Assembly (NCBI GenBank): GCA_013400115.1
Contig: VXBP01008550.1
Span: forward strand, 34,569-98,568
Direction: 5' to 3'
DNA from: Rhinopomastus cyanomelas
Taxonomy: Eukaryota; Chordata; Aves; Bucerotiformes; Rhinopomastidae
DNA length: 64,000 nucleotides
The notes under the pieces were generated by a model. The model was not told the DNA's origin, did not search any database, and was given only the letters and a program-made list of their open reading frames with translations. The first letter of the stretch is position 1. Each line of letters opens with the position of its first letter. The position numbers were made by a program, and so were the translations under genes. Positions 56,921 through 64,000 of this stretch are shown one piece after another.

Positions 56921-56925
56921 GGTTG
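56921..56925. repeat. LTR target-site duplication, right copy
   Basis: GGTTG, identical to 55,218-55,222. Confidence 0.85.
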
Positions 56926-57134
56926 TCCTGTCAAGGCACAGCCTCTTTGGCCTGCTAGTCAAAGTTCATTTATAAGCTGCAGAAAGGAAGGAGCTTTTGG
57001 ATTCATTTGCAACCGAGGCCAGCCCCAAATGCTGATAAATTAAGGAGTTACCTGAAGGAGAGCTCCCACCCTTAGGCACCACCCACACTGAGGGCTGGAT
57101 CTCTCCATCCACTCAGGGTCCCAGGCTCTAACTC

Positions 57135-57527
57135 AAAGGTCTTGTGAGAAGCAGCTGAGGGAACTGGGATTGTTTGGTCTGGAGAAAAGGAGGCTGAGAT
57201 GAGACCTTCTCGCTCTTCACAACTACCTGAAAGAAGGGTGTGGAGAGGTGGGGGTTGGTTTCTTGTCCCAAGTCACCAGTGACAGAACAAGAGGAAATGG
57301 CCTCAAGTTGTGCCAGAGGAGGTTTAGGCTGGACATCAGGAAAAATGTCTTCCCTGACAGACTGGTCAGGGCTTGGAACAGGCTGCCCAGGGAGGGGGTG
57401 GAGTCACCATCCCTGGAGGGTTTCAAAAACAAGTTAGATGTGGCCCTAGTGGGCAGCGTGAGGTTAGGTTGATGGTTGGACTGGATGATCTTGGAGATCT
57501 CTTCCAACCTTAATGATTCTGTGATTC
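57135..57527 (+). mobile_element. CR1 LINE 3' fragment
   Basis: CTGAGGGAACTGGGATTGTT, GAGGTGGGGGTTGGTTTCTT, GGAACAGGCTGCCCAGGGAG, GGTTGGACTGGATGATCTTG and AATGATTCTGTGATTC. End of ORF2 reads TSDRTRGNGLKLCQRRFRLD with no stop for about 65 codons. Confidence 0.94.
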
Positions 57528-57722
57528 AGTTAAAGGAGCCAAGGAGGCTCCTTACTCTGTGTATTTGCTATTGCATCCAGTTTTTGAAGGGACAGGCTGC
57601 TTAAGAAATTAATGGACATCAGTAGTAAAGGGAAGGGGGGAAAAAAAGGTGACGTTAAAAGTGAAGTCAGAGGTCAGAGATGTAGTCAGAAGCAAAGAAA
57701 TCAAGTTCTGTCTGGGCTCTGA

Positions 57723-58066
57723 AAATACTTTTGGGAGGACCTTCCGGTACCTAAAGGGGGAAACAAGGCTGCGGAGGGGCTGTTTACAAAGGCCTGTAGT
57801 GATAGGACAAGGGGTGATGGCTTCACATTAGAGAAGGGCTGATTGAAATGGGATGTTTGGAAGAAGTTCTTTAGCAGGAGAGGGGCTGAACACTGGAATA
57901 GGTTGCCCAGAGAGGTGGTTGAGGCTCCATTCCTAGAGATCTTCAAGGTGAGGCTGGAAAAGGCTCTGGGCAACCTGATGTAGTTGAGGATGTCCCTGCT
58001 CACTGCAGGGTGGTTGGACTAGATTACTCTTGGAAGTCTCTTCCAACTCAAGAGATTCTATGATTT
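57723..58066 (+). mobile_element. CR1 LINE 3' fragment, 'CTCACTGCAGGG' tail group
   Basis: GGACCTTCCGGTACCTAAAG, AGTGATAGGACAAGGGGTGA, AATAGGTTGCCCAGAGAGG, CTGCTCACTGCAGGGTGGTT and AGAGATTCTATGATTT. Confidence 0.93.
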
Positions 58067-58683
58067 GGGTGGTGACTAGCCCATATCTGCCCTGATCAAA
58101 CAGAATGGCTAGTAATGAGAATGTGTTGGAGACTACAGAGCATCTGAAGAACATGCTTCTGAAAAAGTTGAATTCAGGGTCTCCTGCCTATAGAAAAATC
58201 AATTCAGGGTGGATTTGCCATTCCAGTTTTGCTAACTGATCACAATGTTTAGAACTGAACATCTCACTGTAGAACAAGCACTTCTCTGATTTTTTTTTTA
58301 TCTCAAGCACCTAGTGGAAAATGAACCTATTGTGAATGTTATGTTGCATCCTCCAGAGACACTTAAAAATCATCCAGAATTATGCGAGCTGTTTCGGTAA
58401 TTAGTTTAGCTACGGGCTGTTTAAGAAACATGATTGCTTGTTTAAAATTCACAAGTTACAGAAATTATTGAGGTAAAAAAATCAAAAGAGTGACTTTGTA
58501 TTTTAGTTTTCTTTCAATCTGTTGTTTTCCCAATGCTTTCATCTCTTTTACTAAGTTTTTGCTCTTTTGGGTATGATCTGTGTAAAAGACAAAAGCAAGA
58601 TCCTGGTACGTTGGTTTGTTAGTTGAACATTCGTCCTGAGTGTGGAATGTTCTGGAAGTTTTGAATATTCTATGGGTCAGCAT
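58067..58683. other. Single-copy spacer
   Basis: AT-rich, with a T9 run near 58,291. Nothing recognisable. Confidence 0.5.
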
Positions 58684-58905
58684 TGGGGTGGCCTCACCCC
58701 CAGCGTAGTGTGCAGGTTTGAGCTCCAGATATAAAGACATAAATATGTTAGGATGTGCCCAGGGGAGGGCAACAAAGATGCTGAAAGGACTGGAGGGCCT
58801 GGCTGAGGGCACTGGATTTTTTCATCTTAGAGAAAAGGAGGCGGAGGACTGACCTTATCCCTGTCTGAAACTTCCTCATGAGGGGTAGCAGAGAGGAAAG
58901 TGACA
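58684..58905 (+). mobile_element. CR1 ORF2 fragment, 3' end cut by the next CR1
   Basis: GGTGGCCTCACCCCCAGCG, GGGGAGGGCAACAAAGATG and CTTCCTCATGAGGGGTAGCA are late-ORF2 phrases of a CR1 group different from the following copy. It stops at 58,905, where sequence from an earlier ORF2 position begins. Confidence 0.82.
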
Positions 58906-59482
58906 GGAGCCACCAACATGCAACTGCGGCCCAAAAGGACAGTTGCATCCTGGACTGCATCAGCAGAAGTGTGGCCAGCACATGGAGAGAGGGGATTCTG
59001 CCCCTCTGCTCTGCCCTGGAGTCCTGCATCCAGCTCTGGAGCCCCAGAAGGATATGGAGCTGTTGGAGCCTGTCTGCCCTTGGGACAGGATGAGAGAGTT
59101 GGGGTTGTTCAGGTTGGGGAGGAGAAGGCTTCTTGGGGGGACCTTGTAGTGATCTTCCAATCCCTGAAAGGCACCTGTAAGAAGGCTTGGGAAGGCTGTT
59201 CACAAGGGCAGGGAATGATTGGACGAGGGATCATGGTTTGAAGCTGGAAAAGAGCAGATTGAGGCTGGAAAGGAAGAAAAAGTTTTTGAATCTAGGGTGA
59301 AGGATCCCTGGAACAGACTGCCTAGAGAAATGGTGGTGGCCCCATCCCTGGAGCCATCCAGGGTCATGCTGGCTGGGGCTCTGGGCAATCTATTCTAGTT
59401 AGAGCTGCCCCTGGTTGTAGGGGTGTTGGACTGAATGACCTTTGGATGTCCCTTCCAACTAAGTGCATTATGTGATTCTATC
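58906..59482 (+). mobile_element. CR1 LINE fragment, 'GTTAGAGCTG' tail group
   Basis: CATGCAACTGCGGCCCAAAA, ATCCTGGACTGCATCAGCAG, GGATATGGAGCTGTTGGAGC, GGAACAGACTGCCTAGAGAA, CTAGTTAGAGCTGCCCCTGG and TTATGTGATTCTATCA. Late ORF2 is open only in short pieces. Confidence 0.94.
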
Positions 59483-62400
59483 ATCTTTGCTTTTTGATGT
59501 CGTGTGATAGGACACGAGGGTGCCCTTACTGACAGATGTTACATCCAGTTCCAGTAACCTGAAGTTACATCCTCTGGTCTTCATTAATGTCACAGATTCC
59601 TTCTTGGTTTGCTGACATGGAGCAGGATCATGAGAGCTTGAAAGACAAAAAGAAGTAAAGCTGACAGCACTAAAAACTGATGGACCTTTTTTTTCACCTG
59701 ACTGAAGGGCTGGAGGAGCCTGACTGAGGCAGAATGGTGGTTCAGAAGAGAAGTTCACAGTGAATGATGTCTTTGCAGAGCTTGACTGACAATGGTGTGT
59801 TGAAAGGTGTTTGACATGTTCCTGTTTGATAGCAGTAATCACGTTGGTCAAGAGAAGACCCTAATATTTCTCACTGGCATTCAGCAGTCCCAAGAATTAA
59901 GGATTCCTTTCAAATTTGATAGTTCCCATATCTGTCTGTCAGATGCTGTCAAAGAATTAATTTCCTTTATGTGGTTTTGAGTCTGTCTTTGCCTGGAGAA
60001 AGCACTTTGAACTCACTTTATTTCACCTGTAAAGATGACGGGTCTTTGCTGTAGGAAGCGTGTGTCTGAGAACTACATTATCTCTTAAACCACTTTGCCC
60101 AGTGCTCATCTCAGAGACAGGGCAAAACCTCAGAGAGGGGCTCTGACAAGAGTTGAGACTGTCCTTTGTGATGTTTGCCCATGGACTGAGGAGGGGGAAG
60201 AGCTGTGTACATATAGGGAGGGAATATGCAAAAATCATTTTGTACTTAATATCTGTTTCTCAAAACACGCAGCGCCTGTCCATTTTACATCCTACAGTCC
60301 ACTCTGCTTCTCGGGGCTGGGCAGTCTGCTCTGGTGTCATCAGAAATACTCTTTTATTCGTCCCAGCCTGTGACAGTGGTGACTAGGTGGATTGCTCCTA
60401 ACCTCCCAGCTCATTTTTTTATTCTTCATCAGATCGGCAGGATCGGCCCCGTCCGTGTAGCCCAGCGTCACCTCTCTGCTCAAAGCAGTGTCCTGCTGCT
60501 GCTGTCTACACCGTGACTTCACACTAGCTGTGTCAAATCTATTTCTACGGTGCATTGTCACCAGTGCAAATTGGTCTTGTTCCTCCATTTTCAAGCTGAA
60601 AAGAGAGAGGAACAGATAAGCCCCAGTTTAATTTGTTCTGGCAATTATTGGAAGTCTCCCACAGAGAGAGGAGCCCTTGCCTGTTGGTGTGGAATGACAC
60701 GCGGCCACGCTGGCCCAGACAAAGAGGAACGCCGCTTTGCTGCGAGTCTATTCAGGCATGCACAGACACATTGGATGAGGTACCAGCCCATTCGCATCAA
60801 AAATGGGGAAAAGAGAGACAAGGACCTAAAAGAAGAGAATAAAAACTATCAAGGGAGAGCTGGCACTGAGGGCTTGACAACAACCTGGTGAAGAGAGGGG
60901 GAGGAAACTCCTTTGGCTGCCTAGACCAGCAGATAACTGCGCTGTTGCTGTCTGTGTTACAGAAGGATCAGGGTAATTCTGTTATTGCAGAGAATGGTTC
61001 CTCTGAGGTTGATTTGGAAATGCAAATTGAAGATAAGTGTGTTTTGGAGCTGGGGAATGAGCTAAGCTTCTCTCTTTTCCCTCTACCTTTACCTCCATTT
61101 CTGCAAATCAGGATTCAGCATTAATTCAACCCAAATTAAACTGTTAGGATTAAACACCTCTGAGAAGCATTTTAAAATATAATTTCCTGCAAAAGGAGTG
61201 TGTAAGTTTATTAAAAAAACCCCAAAGTGCTAGTCAAAAGGTGAAAGAAATATATTACCTGATTATCGGGGGAAGAAAGAGGTTATTTAAGAAATAGCTG
61301 AAATGGCAGTTCTTTTTAAATTGTCATGTGGACGCTTTTAAAATGCAATGACAATGGCAGCTATTCTTTAAGGCTTTTTCCTTACACTGTGCTCCTGAGC
61401 TGAGGAAAATGTGTTTGTAGAGCAAATCACTTTAAATTCCAGGTAGATGGTTTTTTTCATCCCTGGCTCTGGATTAATTTTCTCATTTCATCCCTTTAAT
61501 AATACTCCATAGCAATTCTTATGGCCACCTAACCTGCCTATGCTGAAAACAGCTGACAGCAATAAATGTCAAAGTTTGGGCACAGACATCCCAGGAATGG
61601 TTTCTCATTACGGTGATAACATGCTGCACAAGAAGAGACGAAATGTAAACTCCAAAAACAAGACCACCCCCTGCCCTGCTTAGAGAGAAGCTGCCTGGCC
61701 CGATGCGAAGCTCACTGCAAGGATTGGAAGTGGCTTTGCTGGCTTTGGAGCTGATGCCTTGTTTATAGGGATTATAACCTCTGCTGTTGTCATCTGCCAC
61801 AAAAATGTAATCATGTGCAAAGCTAACGAAAATCAGCTCCTTTTTGCTCATGGCAGTTTCTGTGCGGAATGAGAACAGCTATTTGGACTGAGCAGGTCTC
61901 TGGTTGGGCAAGTTCTAAAACTAAGTTTAAAAACAAAACCTGTGCTGCCAGATAGCTAGAAAATTGCCTGTGTGATTCCAGGGAAATTAATTCTTATTGC
62001 AATTAGTGGCCATTGTGTTTGAGCATTCATAGCCTGGGGCAAACATAATAAACCGGTTGCTAACTTGGTAGTGACAGATTTCTCAGGGGTTATTGCTTAA
62101 TTAACAATAGTTTGAAAGGGTGGTTTAGCTGAGATCATTTGTATGGCCTATCTAAAAAATACCACATCAAAAGAACACGGAGCCTCCTAATGGTCCTCTT
62201 GGTCCTTTGATTTCGCGTGTGAATGTCGGTCTGCCCACAGAAAGTCCGAGCTGTGTGTCCAAGCAACTTTTTTTGTGGGTCTATGCAACGGTAGCTGCTT
62301 CCCCCGGGATATTTGTGCATTGTTCTCTCATCAGACGGTGTCTTCTGAGTCTGTGCAGATGATGATTTTAATGAGAAACGCTAACTTGATCTGGAAAGTC

Positions 62401-64000
62401 CCTCCCACGCCCACTCTTCCACCCCTCTGGGCACCAGAATGGGGCAACTGTTTCCCCAACACATACATTATTCATTCCCAGCCACCTCAACATGAAGTGT
62501 TTGCTATTGTTCCCACCATCCGCCCATGTAGCTTCTGTTCTCTCGGAATCCTTCCCAGTGAAAGGCGTCTGTGTACCTCACCTCATGGATTACTGGTCCC
62601 TTTCTCATACTGGTGTGTCAGTTGAGAGAAGCTAGGTCATTGGACAAAGAGGGTTCTCACTGCGTTGGGATGATTCCCAAAGCTTCCTGAAAGTTGCTGC
62701 ATCCTATCACACAGATAGTACTTCTTGGTTAGAGCAAGTTAAGTTAGCAGGAGGACAGAGCTGCTGAAGCAGTTGCACACCCTGCCCAGAAGTGCCCAAA
62801 GGAAGGGCAGCACGGAGCTGTGTGAAGCTGTGCTGCTGTAGCAAGTGACAGGAGGGCAGACAGTTGCAAGAGAAGTTAAAGGTACGTTGGAACACCGCTG
62901 TTTATTTTTCTTGGTGGCATAAAGTCTGTTTTCTCTGTTACTTCTTGCTCAAAACCGGAGCAAATTCGGGAAGTGATGGAATTTTGGTGTTAGCAATGAA
63001 TGTGTTCTCGAAGATGTGGACAAGCTGCCTGAACCAGTGCTCCAGAAATACTGGGCAGCTGTTTGCCGCAGTCGCTGGTGCCTGTATAAAAGGCTCAGGA
63101 ATAATTCCGTTGTTTGCTGTTCAAGGAGGCTGCAAGTCAAACTCAGCCGTTACTTACGAGTGACAGGGATGTGGATGTGTTACTCTCAAACACATTGTAA
63201 AACTCTTCTGATTGCAGAACAGGCATTATGCACGTACCTTCCTGTTTGTGCTTTCAGAAAAGTCATGTTCAAAGAGCTAATCTGTGTGTCTTGACTGCCT
63301 AGTTGGGAGCTCGTGTTTGGAAGCAGATTAGAATGGCACTTGTGCTTCTACAGCGGATCAAGATTGATTACAGCGACACCGAGCTTCACTTTTATTTCAG
63401 TCGAATGTTGAAGTTTCTGTGGCGCACACAACATCAAAGGTGTCCTTCTAAATAAAGATCTTTACAGCGCTCTATCTCAGGGCAGATCTTATTACGCACA
63501 GTCTAATCAGATTGATAGGGTACTGCACCAGAAGCTGCACTCAGTTTGCAGTGTGCCTCGTGGGGAGGCGGGAGGGGGGTTTACACCAATATATGTGTTG
63601 CTTTGAAAAGGAAGAGAAGTTGCAGTGAATGAAGCTCATGCTCATTAGGTAGACATCGCTGGACAGATATTCACGGCCTTAACAGAATTAATGTTAAACC
63701 AGAAATCTAAGGTTTTATTGTCCTTGACTTTTTTTCCCAATTCACTGTTTGTGTGGGAAACAAACAAAGTGGGGAAACCATTGGGCAAGAGGAGAACTTT
63801 CACCCGGCTTTGTTCAGCAGTGCTTGAGGCTATTTGTGTACACAACCTAAATAGCCCAGTGCTCAGCATCTCTGCATCGCTCCAGCAGCCTGCAATGCTC
63901 TCCCCATGCGAGTTGTGCAAGATACCGCTTCCTGATTTAAATTCTCCTGGAAATGTAGTACATAAGTACATAAGTTTGTTTTTACTTTGGGGGTTCAACA
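59483..64000. other. Repeat-free single-copy region
   Basis: 4.5 kb with no CR1, SINE, DNA transposon or LTR signature, the clearest such stretch besides 2.8-10.8 kb. AT-rich motif-dense blocks occur at 61,100-61,520, 61,960-62,150 and 63,300-63,540. No exon or RNA gene is recognised. It may be intronic or intergenic. Confidence 0.5.
61100..61520. other. AT-rich candidate non-coding element
   Basis: TTAATTCAACCCAAATTAAA, GGATTAAACACC, TTATTTAAGAAATAGCTG and TGGATTAATTTTCTCA within 420 repeat-free bases. Suggestive of a regulatory element by composition only. Confidence 0.25.

Noticed and set aside
1..64000. CRISPR array, bacterial operon, riboswitch or plasmid origin
   Set aside because: Repeat content is that of a bird chromosome. 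No regularly spaced direct repeats or prokaryotic genes were seen.

Overview
The window looks like avian nuclear DNA with no convincing host gene. The main evidence is about fifty fragments of CR1, the chicken-repeat-1 LINE. They are recognised by their octamer 3' tails (ATTCTATG, ATTCTGTG or ATACTGTG repeats), by the conserved 3'-UTR context (GTTGGACTAGATGA then TCCCTTCCAA), and by decayed ORF2 reverse-transcriptase coding sequence. Summing my hand-drawn coordinates gives about 17 kb of CR1, roughly a quarter of the window. That is high for a bird and would fit a CR1-rich lineage such as woodpeckers and relatives, but the lineage is only an inference.

Layout: 0-2.8 kb is a CR1 cluster that includes a CR1 inserted inside another CR1. 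From 2.8 to 10.8 kb is mostly single-copy DNA. From 10.8 to 13.5 kb is CR1-rich. A complete 434 bp hAT-type miniature DNA transposon lies at 14.04-14.48 kb with perfect 15 bp terminal inverted repeats and a perfect 8 bp target-site duplication. A CR1 with an open 3' half of ORF2 is at 16.7-17.5 kb. A tRNA-Lys-like SINE with a CR1-type tail is at 18.6 kb, and a second copy is inserted into a CR1 at 25.4 kb. From 19 to 48.5 kb CR1 fragments in both orientations alternate with single-copy spacers; this includes the longest CR1 (1.46 kb, 44.5-46.0 kb) and an inverted homologous partner at 46.5 kb. CR1s continue to 53.6 kb. A solo retroviral LTR of 1,698 bp with a 5 bp target-site duplication occupies 55.2-56.9 kb. 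Three more CR1 clusters follow up to 59.5 kb, and the last 4.5 kb is free of recognisable repeats.

The elements depend on one another in a known way. CR1 supplies the reverse transcriptase, and the SINE carries a CR1-like 3' end, which is how such SINEs borrow that enzyme. Nesting gives relative ages: the SINE at 25.4 kb is younger than the CR1 it interrupts, and the CR1 at 1.18 kb is younger than its host CR1. Five CR1 copies share an unusual doubled 3' tail, suggesting a subfamily whose source element carried two 3'-UTR modules.

I found no RNA gene, CRISPR array, or exon with recognisable protein homology. The AT-rich, motif-dense single-copy blocks noted below are candidates for conserved non-coding elements, but that cannot be judged without a cross-species alignment. 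All coordinates of repeat edges are by eye and may be off by 5-20 bases, except the hAT and LTR edges, which are fixed by target-site duplications.
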